Assembly: GCF_015832195.1 (NCBI RefSeq)
Contig: NC_052031.1
Span: forward strand, 11,595,850-11,659,849
DNA from: Motacilla alba alba
Lineage: Eukaryota; Chordata; Aves; Passeriformes; Motacillidae
Reading direction: 5' to 3'
DNA: 64,000 nucleotides
Of this stretch, positions 37,528 to 50,300 are shown in pieces (the stretch's first letter is position 1; each line of letters begins with the position of its first letter). Position numbers and translations under genes: made by a program. The notes beneath the pieces were generated by a model, which did no database searches, was not told where the DNA came from, and was given only the letters and a program-made list of their open reading frames with translations.

Positions 37528-40500
37528 CCCTTAAAGCACAGATTGTTCAGTTTAGTTGGTGTGGAACTCATGATTGACTGTAACAAAGACATGGTTATTC
37601 ATTTAAGGTTATGAAATGCCTTTGCATCCTTAGTATTGCACTTGTAAAAAATAAATCAATATATTTCTCTTATCTGACTTTACACTGAGAAATTATTTTT
37701 GAGAATTTGACTCATAGGACTTGGTATCAAAGTAGGAAACCACTGCCAAAAGTGCCAAAGGCTAGAGAGGTTAAGATGATGGCAATATACTCTTTTAATC
37801 AGTATCTCTGAATATGAATTAAAATATAATGCAAAATAAAAGACCAAATGTCCCAATATAAATTTTGGGTTTACCAGGAGGTAGCAATAGCAAGTCAACA
37901 GTGTATCAAGAATAATCACAACTCCAGCAAACTGGTTTTGGACAAATGAGGTGGGTTCATTTTGTTTTGTTTTATCTTGTCTTGAATAGAAGCACTAGAA
38001 ACATCTACTGCAAACCCCTAGGTCTGCTGGAAAAAGAGGAAAAAATATTTCCAAGATGCTTTATAATACAGTATATTCAAGTCAAATTAAATATTACTGC
38101 TCTAGATATCTACTGGTACACCACAGTCACACAGACATCAAAGGATTTCCTAGGTTATAAAAGAGGTATCCTTGTGATTGTGGAAACATCTGGAGATTAC
38201 ATCTGGAAGAAAGGCATTCTGAACAGATTAAAAAAAATTAAATTCTCTGAGAATGCACTAATAGGAGAGCTCTACACAAGTAACTGTGAAATCAACAAGG
38301 ATGTGAAATAGATTCTGTATTTAAAATAATTCACAAAATTACTGTGTGAGCTAATTAAAGAAGACTAGAGGGAATTTTATTGCTTGGAGTGTTAAAAATT
38401 AGAGTGGATGAGACACTAGGGGGCCTGTTCAAAAACCTTTGAAACCTTTTGAAGTCATCATAAGCTTTTCCCTTGAATTTCAGCAGTGTTTGACTCAACC
38501 ACACATAGTTGTGCTAAAAGAATTGCTCTCCATTGTTAAGCTATGCAATACATCACTGCAAAGTGTTCTCATTCTTTAACTTAGAAATATGTAAGTGTGC
38601 GAAAATATAAACACTTATATTTTCATCTCTCGTGATGAAATTAGTTGCAATATGAATAGAAAATATAGATTTCATGTTTACATGACATAAAGTTATATAT
38701 TTCAATATTTCTCAGCATTGGTAAGGGATACAAACTCTGTTCTTTGTTAAAACTCAAAATCTTTTGCTAACCAAGATAAAAGATAGGAGTAATTTTTCCA
38801 AGCAGAAAATTACTGCTGAAAAAAAATTAGTAACTGAATTGGGAGTCAATAAAAATTGTAATTTTTTGTTATCATAACTAATTAATTAGGTTGTAAAAAA
38901 GTGTGGACTATAATATGGAACCTAAGAGGAAGGAGCCATCTATTTCCCATAAGTTTTTCATTAGGTAGTCCAACATTCTAGAATAAAATTTTAAAAATAC
39001 TTTAAAATGGATGAGTACATTCCATTAGACTTGCATATTCATAACTCAGTTGTTTTTTTTCTTAATAAAGACTAGGAAAGCCCATGTAAAGTTTAACTTC
39101 TCCTCCCGTAAGTCCTGCAAAACTGTATTATAGGTAAGAAAAAGTGTATTCAAAAGTCTCTGTTTGTGCACATATTTACATATATTTATACTTGCACGTG
39201 CAGATGTGTTCATGTGCTCCCTGAAAAGCCAGGTGGGTGGATATTACTCTTCCAACCATTAATGTAACATCAGAACTGGATGAAAGTGTTAGCCATGTGC
39301 TTTTGGAAATGTCTCTGTGATCAGTGTAAATGCTGACCCTTAGCTGTGACAGATTGAGAACAAACTGGAGGAGGGCAGAGCCACTGGCCAAACACCAGCT
39401 CCTGTTCCTGTGCCAGTGTCCAAGGGGATCTGCCTGTAGGAGGTCACTCTCTGGAGCCAAGCCCATGTGAAAAAACAGCAAAGCAAAAGTGGCTGATACC
39501 TGTTCACTCAAAATCCCTTCTGCACCAGAACTGCTACAGAATTCCTAACTATTCCACTTCTGTCTGAAGCGTCATTAATTTGTATTTCTAAATAACCAAG
39601 TTCCCTACCTTCTAGGAATCTAAGAAATGAAGCTAGCATTTTTAAGGTCATTAAAAGATGGCAGTTTGGGAGGCCTTTATATAATGTAGAGCTCAGAGTT
39701 AAATTTGTAGCTTTTTTTTTTTTTTCTGGTCAGTTTTCTACTCAGTGGAGTTAGAGCTTCATCCAGCTACTTAGCTGTGAATTCCATTCATTAAGCACCA
39801 TTCATCTGTATCTTCTTTACGCAGAGTTCTAAGGAAAAAGATTATTTTTTACCAAAGCTTGAGTACCCATTTAAAACACCTACAAGGTTGCAGTTTAAAT
39901 TTATTCCAAGTTGATCCATTGAAATTTACAATTACTATTGATCCCTGTATGATGAATTTGTGTCTCTAGGTCTTGAATAATCCACTCAGTAGTTTCCACT
40001 CAAGCAAAACCAGTTAAACAAAGAAGTAGAGCTGAAATACAAGATAATGATGTTTTAAAAATATTTATACACATTATTTTATTGTAACAGAGAGTTTTTA
40101 CTGATTATATTTTTTATACCTGTATTTCTAAGAGACGAGTAAACAATAGCTTTTTTTATTTCCCCAAAGATTAATGACATTCTTCCCAGCATTTTGATGT
40201 GTTTAATCAGTGGGCTCCACAGATAAGGTACACAGACAAAAAATTCCCCACTCCCAAAAGCTTCTCTTATATCTTCTCTATAAAGTCTTACTTGGCATAA
40301 GAGGCTGTTAAAAATTAACAAGAAATTTTTAATTGATGCAACTTCAGTAGTATAAACTTGAAGTTGGTCAGAAGCATCATAATTTTCTGTCTTTTTATTG
40401 TAACTAAATACAGAATTAAAAATATTTGCAAGAATCATTTGAAATCAATTGAAATATGGAACAACATAAATTCAGGTTTAGTGATCCCATATTAAAGTAT

Positions 40501-43500
40501 CTGTTTATGTTTGTGGAGCAAGCAATAAAATTTAAATTCCAGTGCTGTTCATATTTTTTGGAAAGAACTCTTTTAGAATTATGAAACAGGAAAAAGTAAT
40601 ATGAGCCTAGGATAACTCTGTAAGGGACAGCAGACACGGAGTCCTGACAAAATGGGTTGAAAGTCATTCTAATCTTTTGGCTATAAACAATCCCCAGTGA
40701 ATAGGATTTGACATCAGATTTTGTCAGTGACTTGGTTTATATAACAAAACCATTACAGACTAGACAGAAATGGCATGCTCCACTCAGGGAAAGCTTAGGG
40801 GAAAAAAAGAACTATAGGCATTGCATAATTTCTCTTCAGATAAGTTACATGAAGGATGGGCTTCATACAATCTTGCAAAAAACCCAGGACTGACAGTCCC
40901 TAGATTGGCAGCACTGAGGCAGAGCTTGGACAAGGCAGAATTGGGTATTGACATCAAAGAGAGCATGGGAAATATCCCCCTTTCTTTGACCATCATAGGA
41001 AAGATGCCATGATGAACAAACCAGGTTTGATGAAACATTCATATGGCAAAACAAACCAGTACCAACAATTTTTGCTAAAGTTCAAAGCATCTCTGCAGTG
41101 TTTTTCAATAATGCAAAATGTGCATCACAGAATGCTGTTCCATGTTGTCCCTGAATACTGTTATTTTTTTTTCTTTTACTATCTATCCATAAGTAGGCTA
41201 GAATGAATCTTTTCAGTATATATTGATATATATTTCTGAGGGCCTATTTTTTTCCAGTATGTTTCAGTTACCTAAAACTGAAACTAAACTGTTCTACTGG
41301 AAAAAATACCCGAGAAAACAAACAAATAAAGAAAAAGAAGCAAACAAACATCCTCCCCAAAACTTCTATGAGAACAAAAATATCCAAAAAATGGTAGTCA
41401 TATAAAGTATTAGAAAGTTTTTACTTTTCCCAGAAGTTTTTCATCACCAAAGATCAGCCTTTAATTATATTTTTCAAGTATTTATAGAATATTTTATGCT
41501 TAAGCAATCAAAATATTGTGAAAAGATTTAAATCAGGATTTATTTGTGAAGATGTGAACCTGAAAATGTAATAAGTCACATAAATTTCCTGAGGTCACAT
41601 GGAAAGCTAGTTGAAGACTTGGGAATAGACCAGGGATTTTGTTTACAAATTAAGATGCCTTGGCAACCAGAAATTGATTTTAAATTCACTAGCTATAGGA
41701 TTTTCCCCAGTTTTTGTGAGAGAAAAAATTTTCTTTGTAGATAGGAAAATAATTACACTGCAATTTATGACTTTGAAGAAGTTTCTGCTTTCTTTTTTTC
41801 TGAGATATGAAGATTTTTGCAGTATCATAGAAATTATTGCATGCTATAAGGTTAAAGTAGTTTGCATGTCACTAGATTTAAAGGAATCTAAATATTAGTA
41901 AAGTCATTCTTTGGTTCATGGGCTGACAGATTTAAGGTTTATTTTTTGTTAGTGCAGTCAGTGACAGTAGAGGTATTAATAACAAGATATTTGAAGAGTA
42001 ATAGTTATTTCAAAGTTCCAGTAAGATTTAAAAATCCATTTTGTTGTATGCTATCAAAGCATAGAAAACTTTTGACCCCAAAAAATAATTTCTAGTAAGT
42101 ATAATATCATAAAATTAAAGCAGTGTCTTAGACTATGACGTCCAAACAAATAAACACAGAGATGAATTGTGTATCAAATTTCCTCCAGGGCTCAAATCTA
42201 TGAGCATGGAAACTTGCTAATGCAACCTGAATGATTAGGTTCTGTAACTCTCTGAGTTATTTCAAAATTTATTTTCTGTGAGGAAATGCTATTTGTATAT
42301 GAAACGAGTTGGATGGAAAAATCCTTATGAAGAACGGTGGAAGCTTATTGACAAAATGAAACTTATATTTAATTATGTTATTCTTCATCCATTCTAAAAT
42401 CTAAAAAACTGCAAACATAAACATTTATTTATTGCATCAAAAGTTCTAAATCAATTTTCTCAAGGAAGGTAAACTTAAATTCCAATTTAACTCTGCAGAA
42501 ACGTCTGTGTTATGTGGGAAAGAAAGGAAATGGAAAATAGTGGAAAATGCATTATGTCTCAGTCATCTAACATTGCTTAATGATACTACTAGCAGTTTTA
42601 TAAATTCTTTTCGTATCAGATTTATGGATTGGTTACTAATAATTTCAGATTATATTAGGCATTTCTTTCTGCAGTCCTTATTTAAAGTGGGCTGTTGCCA
42701 CTTCAATATTTAATTGCCTCAAAGAAGAAATTTCTGTATTAACTGAGAGGTATCTGAATATTTTGTGAGATTGCAAAAATCATTGTTAGTTTCTGTTTAT
42801 TATAATAATAAAAAGTCTTGATAAATATGGTGAGGGAAATGTAGAAAATTACCTCCATCAAATAAGACTGTCTTGATGCACATGTAATTGGTCAGAGGCT
42901 TCCTCAGCAATGTAATGTTATTTGCACAAAGTTATTTTTCTAGCCTTAGACATTATCTCTCTGAAAATTAGTAGCTGATAAATTAGGTGCTGATGGGGAG
43001 CCAACAGAGTGCAGTCAACTGTGAGTGTGAAGATAGCACTATTTGCATTCCTTATTATTCATAAAGAATTACAGGACGCCCACACATCTGACATGATTAG
43101 AACACATGAACAGTAGATTAAAATCATTCTGTATTAAATATAGAAAATGAAGTAGAAATGAAAATACATTTTGGCCATTATAAGAAAGCGATATTTGTTC
43201 AGTATTTTCTAATTGATCTCTGTGTTTCTGTGCCAGTTGTCTTTTCAAGCAATTGAAAGCTTTACACTTTGCTGGAAATTCTTTGCTTTAGATTTCAGTA
43301 CATCTTATTGCCTAGGAATTACATTAGAGGCTGTATGGTAAACCCTAAGTCACATTGGAACTGAAAACTCAGAGATGATATTTCTCCCTGGCTTGCTTAT
43401 TGTTGTTTTTGGGTTGGTTTTTTTTTTATAATAATTACTTTAATGTGAATTTCTAATTGGAAAGGTTATTATTGAAGTTCATGCAGTCTTAAAAGATGGC

Positions 43501-45107
43501 TGAATCCTTATATTCTGTTAAGCAAATGTAAATGTACCTGTCCTTAAATAACTACACATAGTTCAATGTTGCAAAAAATAGGACAAGAGAAACCTAACTT
43601 GCCTGGAAAGATACTTGTCTGGAAATTGGTGTGAAAACTTACAGGAGTCAAACAAGAATGTATTTTGGATCAGCCCCATGCTCCTATAATCACAATATAT
43701 ACCCAGACGTGTGCTACTGCTTTCATTTAACTTGCAATTTTCACTGGTCTTGAGTTCTTGGGAGAGCTTTCAAGTCAGAAGTTCATTGCCTTTTGTGACA
43801 GAAGTCTGATTGACACAAACATACATAACTATGTTTGTAATCAAAACATCCATTTTCTACAATCAGACACTTAAATTCCACTAGACATTTACTCTGATAC
43901 TTACATTGGTATGCTGTAAATCAGTAATAATTACACTAAAATTCTGCTGATTGGGTATCTTTTCATGAGTAGACACAATCAATCATCTGTTCACTCTGTC
44001 TGCCATCCTGGTCACTGGTCAGCTGTGGTCCAGGTGCCAAGGAGGTATTAGAGTGCTGAGCCTGAGGTTATATATCTATTTCAAAATCACACAGCTTCTG
44101 GATCAGAAGGCTGTAGAAACAGTGATTTTGTTTGATTTGACCATGTCTGTCATACTACTTAAACAAAATTTTTCAAACACTCTCCAGGAAAGATCAAGAG
44201 CAGCAGAGAGGATTGCAAATTAAATCACAATAGTTAAGGGTTAGGCACACTTAGCTTCTGAGAGACGTAATGAACCTTTATTGTATAGTATGACATGATA
44301 GCAGAAGAAATTTGGAGATGGCAGATGCAAAGTAAAGAATACTAAAATATATATTTGAATTATCTATATACCTCACTGGGCCTAAAGATGTGAAAATTGT
44401 TCCTGCTGAGGAACAAGGTACCATTTCATGGAGGCTTTGCTAATAATTCTGTTTAGAGCACAGGAATTTTCAAATAGACAATCACGTTAAGGAGATCAAA
44501 GACTAACTAGAAAATAAAATGCAGAGTATTCAGTATCATCTTATCAGTTTAAATTTCCCATGCTAAATTTTAATCACCTCATTTAAGAAAAATTGAAAGA
44601 ATTTTGAAGAGCAAAATAAATAGAAGCAGAAGACTTTGCAAGTAATGAAGAGAACTTGAGAAGTCTGTCGCTAACTTGTGTACACAAGCAACATGTAACA
44701 GTAAGAGGAAATAAATTGGAATTACTGACAATGTAACCATAGCTCCTATTGTATCTTTTACCTTTGTACCAAGCAGAAGGAGTACTCATTAAAACTGAAG
44801 ATAGTCACTAATATTGAATGATAAAATGATTAATTATTTTCTATTGTTTTTTCCTTTGCATGACATTGAATTTGTCTTTGAATAAATTGAGTTTCAGAGT
44901 CGAAAGTATTAAAAACCACAAGATATACACGTGACTGAAGAATACCCATAGTCATATCAGATAAAGCATGTCCTTTTGAGAAGGGATACAGTCTCACAGA
45001 TTTCTGAATATAGGAAAAAACATTAACTAATGGCAATTTTTGCCTATGGGCTGATTGTTTCATAATTGTCAACTGCTGAGTTCCTTTCACCTTCACTTGA
45101 AGCATGA
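37528..45107. other. Non-coding unique sequence
   Basis: Long AT-rich stretch, with T14 at 39712-39725 and a T/G-rich tract near 43400-43428. The largest frames (plus 37946-38311, minus 39176-39511, minus 40079-40438) run 111 to 121 codons, follow local AT-rich codon choice and show no known domain. Only one weak ancient repeat-like match (41583-41637) was noticed. Confidence 0.55.
41583..41637 (+). repeat. Possible degraded MIR/CORE-SINE-like fragment
   Basis: 'TTCCTGAGGTCACATGGAAA' then 'GCTAGTTGAAGACTTGGGAA' and 'TAGACCAGGGA' follow the order of words in the 3' half of MIR-type SINEs (ccaaggtcacacagctagt...gaacccagg). The divergence is high, as expected for an element predating the bird-mammal split, so confidence is limited. 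Confidence 0.35.
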
Positions 45108-45190
45108 GGTGATGGCCTCTGTCAAAGATGGGATGGTGGATTAGATGGATAATTGGTCTGATTCCTCATGACAGCTCAAATTATTCTGTG
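45108..45190 (+). mobile_element. Ancient CR1/L3-like 3' tail
   Basis: The order 'GATGGCCTCTGTCAAAGATG', 'GGATTAGATGGATAATTGGT', 'CTGATTCCTCATGACAGCTC', then AAATTATTCTGTG matches the 3' end of an old repeat widespread in turtles and other reptiles (words like 'ggccactgtc', 'ctagatggaccattggtctgaccc', 'atggc.gttcttatgtt'). I believe this is a CR1- or L3-related tail, but the exact family is uncertain. It is much more diverged than the other CR1 copies here and so probably older. Confidence 0.65.
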
Positions 45191-48159
45191 TAAAGTCAAA
45201 GAAGAAAATCAAGCTTGTACTTTTGTCTGAAGATGAAAGCAACTGTCTAGTGATGGGGTTTTGTGGGGAGGCTAATTCTTTCAAGCATTTCTGCTACACC
45301 TAAATAACACTGAAGTGAGAATTTCTGGAGATTGCTCCAAAATGCAATTCCCTGTAGAAGCAGGTTGTGCTAATTTAAGTTCTGGGAAAGGTTTAAAGCT
45401 GTATGAGCATGGTCTTCTGCCTGTAGTAATATACTTTGCTGGGCTGCAAAGCCTCCTTCACCCAGGCAAAATGCACCAGTAGGTGTGGTGATATTCCTTC
45501 TGGCATCTGAGGCAGCTTTCCTTGGACCACTGAAATACGTGTGTAGGATCCCATATTCTGCTGTGTGATTACCTACCCTTGTGGAATAAACATCACAAGC
45601 CACTTAGACTGGTTATGGACATTTTAAGCCTTTTGGGTCCAATAGATTGACAAGATAAAAATAGATGTAGCTACCTTTCAACATCTACATGATTACCAGG
45701 TCTGTATAATGAAGTCATCTCTTCATTAGAGAAATAGCAGGAGCAGGTTTTTTTATGCTGAAGGGTGCTTGAAAGAAAGAAGAGTCCTTTTCTTACTTCT
45801 TGGCTTGTTTTTGGTTTTCAAGGAGAGTATGCACAAACAGCCCTGAGTTATTTAATGAATGCAACAACAAACTTTCCCTCCATGCAATCTCTATTGTACA
45901 TCAGGATATAGAGAACATTTTGTTTTTCTTCCATGTTCTATCGCCTTTTTTCTGTGTCTGTTTTTGCACTGTTTTGGGCGGCTGTGGTCAGTGGAAGGAC
46001 AAAATGCTGCTCACAAGATGGAAGGGAAGCTTAGAAACAGAAAAGGAGACTGTTTCTGCAAGGAAACAGAATAATGAGTAAAAAAAGAAAATTATAAGAC
46101 TCATTATTCTCAAAACAATATATCTCATATTTTCAAAAATGACTAATATTGAGAGTTCTGCACTCCTCTAGTATTACCTTTTGATAGAGGTTGATTGCCT
46201 ATTTTAGACCACTTCTAAAAATTCCAGTATGATTTGGTTAGTAAAAGACTGCTATGGAAAAATAACAAAATACCAACATTTTCTGGACACTGCTTTGCTG
46301 CTTTTCAAGCAGCAAAAGAAGAGGAGTGCAACTGTAGAAATATGAGGTCAAATGGTCTTAACCACCATGAATTTACAGCAGTAGCTTTTAAGCAGCACTT
46401 ACCTAACCACTAATGCCAGACGTGTAGTGAGATCTTGAGCAAGTAATGAATTTCCTGTGTGCATTTCTATAGATAGCTGTGTGATGGCCCTTTCAACCCT
46501 GAGCTTCCTGGGGCCGTGGGGCACCTGGGGCATCTTTAAACCACGTCTAAGTTATACAAGTTTTCTAGGCTGTCAAACAGGGTCCACTGAATCAGCTCTT
46601 TGGTCAGCTGACTAGCAGCAGTCCTACTGGGGGACCAGTGAAATCAGAAACACATCAGATGGATTTTCTTGTACTCAGTGAAGTCTGAGAATAGTGCATG
46701 GCATGCAAGAATGATGGAGTAAATGTTATGCATTGGGTTTCCCATCTTCTTTATGTAAAGTGTGCTGGGTTTTGTTTTTCTAGCACTTTGGTTAGTTGTT
46801 TGTTATGTCACGTCTATAGCTAGACAGTGTACCTACAAAGGTTAAAATGGTAGAATCCTCTAAGCAAGAAGGTTGTAGTCCTTTACTTTGTCTTGCTCAA
46901 GATGTAGCTTCTCTGGAATATTTCCAATACCCAAAATACAGGAATACAAGTAGAAATGTAAGTACAAAATATGCCAATATCCCCCTACACAAAGGAGTCT
47001 TGGACTCATTTTATACACTCATTTTTCAGTGCCTTTATTTTTAGAGTTTTCAGACTTTATAGTGCTAGTGATTAAAGCAAATCCTCCTGTTGATTTGCCT
47101 GTATTCTTCCATGTAGTGCGTGGGTTTTTCTGGGAAACTTTGACCAGGAATTGCAGTGATATGGAAGGCTGCTTAGATCATGCAGTTGAAAGTGGCAATT
47201 CAAATGTCAAGCACTGAGTGAAAAGCTGATTTCCACAGTTTCATAATTAATTCCTTTCTTATGCAGCCTTGCTCATTTTGTGGTCCCAGGTGTGAGAAGC
47301 AGCTGGTTGGCTGAGCTTGCGTGGGTGGCCAGCTGTGCTTGGCATGTATTCACACAAGAGGAAATTGCAATTAAAAGGGGCATTACCTAAGAGGACATGC
47401 TGTGTCCACAGGTTAGTATCACACCCTGCCCCACAGAACAACCAGATGAGCCTCTGCTTTTCAGACAAATAAATATATCAAATGGAGCAGTTCCACAGAC
47501 TCCTCTGCATGTCCTAGTGCAGGGATGGTGCAAACAGCAGATAAGACCAACCTGGGAACCCAAAATGACATTTCATGCATAGACTGAATTATATATCTAC
47601 TTTACATATATGTGTACCTTTTGCGTCTGAGTCACACAGCTTGATATCCATAGCTAAATGCTAAAAATCTGTTTGCAATTAGAAGTTTTTCAACATGTAC
47701 CATGATACTGCCCCAGGATTCACTTTGATAATAAAGTGTTCATGTGAAAAGATTTAGATTTATCCTAAATGAATGAACTGTAATTAACCTTGCAAATATT
47801 AATATGATTAGGAAAGAAAAAGTGTTTATTTCAATGTACCTAAATGTCCATTTTTCGAGTGGTGATAACATCTTTTTCTTGCATTTTTAGGAAAAGATGC
47901 AATTATGATAAATGTCAGATTCTGTGTTTTTCATTATCCTTGGTTGCAAATGCTGGTATTAAGGTTGACTGATGCACATTGCACAAATAAATATGATGCT
48001 TTAAACTATGGACCAAAACATAAAGTAAACAGTTTCCTGTGGCAGTTAGTAATGAGTAATCCTGGACAAGCACAGGCTTACCAGTAATACAACCTTTAGG
48101 CTATACAGTTTTGTATTCTCGCTTTATTGGACATTGTCAAAAAGAAAAAAAGGTCCTTC
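45191..48159. other. Non-coding unique sequence
   Basis: Mostly AT-rich. GC-richer patches lie near 45370-45600, 46480-46640 and 47270-47460. The minus-strand frame 45370-45603 (77 codons) has mixed composition, but I cannot match it to a family and see no convincing splice sites. No repeat recognised. Confidence 0.5.
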
Positions 48160-48714
48160 TCAATTATTAAATGCCCCAGTCAGACAGCAAATGCGTAGAA
48201 TGGATAAGGAGACTGGACAATTTATATATTTCCAATATATCTCCCTGTAATCTGAGGTTTGAGACTTACCTACAGTCTGTGCATACAAAGCATTCAAATA
48301 TAATTTTTCGATCACTTGTAACAAACAACAGCTTAAAATTTTACTCAGGTTTTTTGTTTGTGGTCTTGTTTCACAAGTATACAAGATTTTCAACAATGTT
48401 CTAATTTTAGAAATGTAGGAGAAGTAATTTGAATGTTGAAGAGTCATAATAGAGAATAATGGAGTAAAGGTTGTTTTGTGATAGAGACACAAATAAACCT
48501 GAGCTGCTAAAGCAGAAGATAGGCAAAAATGAGGTTGGAAATAGTAAATAAGTACTGGACATTGATGGATCATGGGTTTACAGAGAAAGATGGAGGAGAA
48601 GAGATGACTCTGGAGGAGGTCAAATGCATCCATTGAGACATGGAAAAAGAAAAAAAAAGCAGAAGGATGACAAGGTTGAGCAAGTGGTAAATGGATGAGT
48701 TGATCCATGACCAA
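48160..48714 (-). other. Longest open frame in the window, probably chance
   Basis: 184 codons are open on the minus strand from ATG at 48714. The translation is hydrophobic and Cys-rich, with a run of five Phe near residue 20 that comes from an A-rich plus-strand tract. I recognise no domain. The plus strand over about 48400-48700 is strongly purine-rich, so the triplets that would make minus-strand stops (TTA, CTA, TCA) are rare there. That asymmetry is a sufficient explanation without a gene. Confidence 0.5.
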
Positions 48715-49489
48715 AAATCAGTCTGGGAGGTGGTGCTAAGGAGTTGAAGGGAATGTCATTGCAGCTGTAGCAAATACACAGTATGAAAAAAAGAGGCTTG
48801 AGTAGAGGAAGAGTCCAGTCAGCATTATTTTTGTCTTTATTTTCCTCAGTCTATGTAAGCTTTGAAATATTAAATTGATCCTCTCTATAGGCTCTGAATT
48901 TTGGCCATGTCCATAGTGCAGTAGGTAGAGTTTGATTCCTAACTCTTTTTCTTTATTTGAGTACTCACTTAAATGGATTTAGATTTATATGCCCAGATAT
49001 ATATTTAAGGAGATTCAAGACAGTAAGATCATTTGGTAAACTGCAGTTTTTTCTTCTTGCATTAAACAGAAACACACTGAATGCTAAAGCTGTCATCACC
49101 ACACAGTCAAGGTTGAGGCATCATTGTGGAGCTGTAGGCTCAGGAGCTAATCTTTTTGAGCGCTAAAGAAATTATATAAATAAATCTGATCATAGAAGAA
49201 AGTTTTCATGTGGATGGAAGGATTTATTCATTATAGGCAGCCTCATTTGGCTTCTGATTTTAAAAAAAATGTCCTTGTCTGAAACATGAAGAAAGTCATA
49301 TTAAGGTTTGTCCACAAGTGTCATTTGGCTGTAGGAAAAGATAAACTGAGTCCAAAGGCTCTCTTCTCTTGGGACCCTACTTCAGGGACTCCTCAGAGAC
49401 TTTGGAGATGTGCAAAGGTGAACTGGCATTTTTGTAGAGTATACATACCCACTACTACTCTCCTTTAGTGTTGTTTCATCTTTTCTCTT
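48715..49489. other. Non-coding unique sequence
   Basis: AT-rich unique sequence. Short plus-strand frames at 48957-49166 and 49286-49468 are unrecognised. No RNA gene or repeat seen. Confidence 0.55.
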
Positions 49490-50300
49490 TTCTGTATTCT
49501 TGGATTGTAGAGGGCGGATATAATTTGGTTTTCAGTGTGTAATTAGCATAGCAGTATAAACGGCCCGATGCTTTTGCCTCAGACAGGGACAGAAAGGAGC
49601 ACTTAAAGTTTCTTTGCAAGTTCAAGAATTAATACCCTAAATACGGGCCTGGGAAATGTTTTTCTGAAGCCCACTACTCTGACACTGCTTATGTTCCCTG
49701 AGCTCTTGTGCCACTGTGACTGACCTCTACAAAGTCTCATCATACGTTTAACTACCCTTAAAAAGAAAGAGATTCAGTGGGGTAAGTTACTAAAGCCAAA
49801 ATTTAAAAATAAACAGCAGTTTATCCTCAATGAAAGCCAGTGCCTGACAAATAAAATTACCGCAGCTATAAAAGAAAAGTGTCCCAGTCTACACAGTTAA
49901 TGATATCTTTGGTAATTAAGTTACAAAACTAATGTAAACACTGCAACTCCTTAGTTATAGCAGAGCTCGTAAAGTGCTTTTGTCTGTTCTATTTTCTTTC
50001 TGAGTGAACATATAATAGGTTTATTGTATAAGTTGAGAATAAACTGAATTACAGCATTAAGCCCTTAATTATTTGACCATTTGGAGTACAATTAAATATC
50101 TCTAAAAATTGTTTGGTAGTTTAGTTAGCACTCCCAACTTTTAAAGGAAAAACTGAATGATATTTTAAATCTAATTTACTTAAACAGCCAAATCAAATCT
50201 TGCTGTGAGCACTTATCAAAGTTAATCTCCACTTGTGCTTTTTATTAATTGGGAAAACCAGCTGTATTCAACCTGTTTTTTAAACCTGGGTTTCTTTCAG
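49490..50300. other. Candidate conserved non-coding block
   Basis: This block has almost no open frames, no repeat signature and even sequence texture, with several retained CpGs (near 49515, 49560, 49640 and 49860). Homeodomain-type cores (TAATTA, TAATTAG, TAATTAAG) recur at about 49540, 49913 and 50065, and many short TTTAAA/TTAAGT words are present. Such texture is common in developmental enhancers in gene deserts. Nothing here proves conservation; it is an impression for testing. Confidence 0.25.

Noticed and set aside
37946..38311. 121-codon plus-strand gene or retrocopy
   Set aside because: No recognisable domain, no A-tail or target duplication, and codon choice follows the AT-rich background.
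39176..39511. 111-codon minus-strand gene
   Set aside because: No domain or signal sequence is recognised, and the N-terminal ATG has no supporting context.
45370..45603. Possible exon on the minus strand
   Set aside because: 77 codons of mixed composition without recognised motif or splice support. Left as unique sequence.
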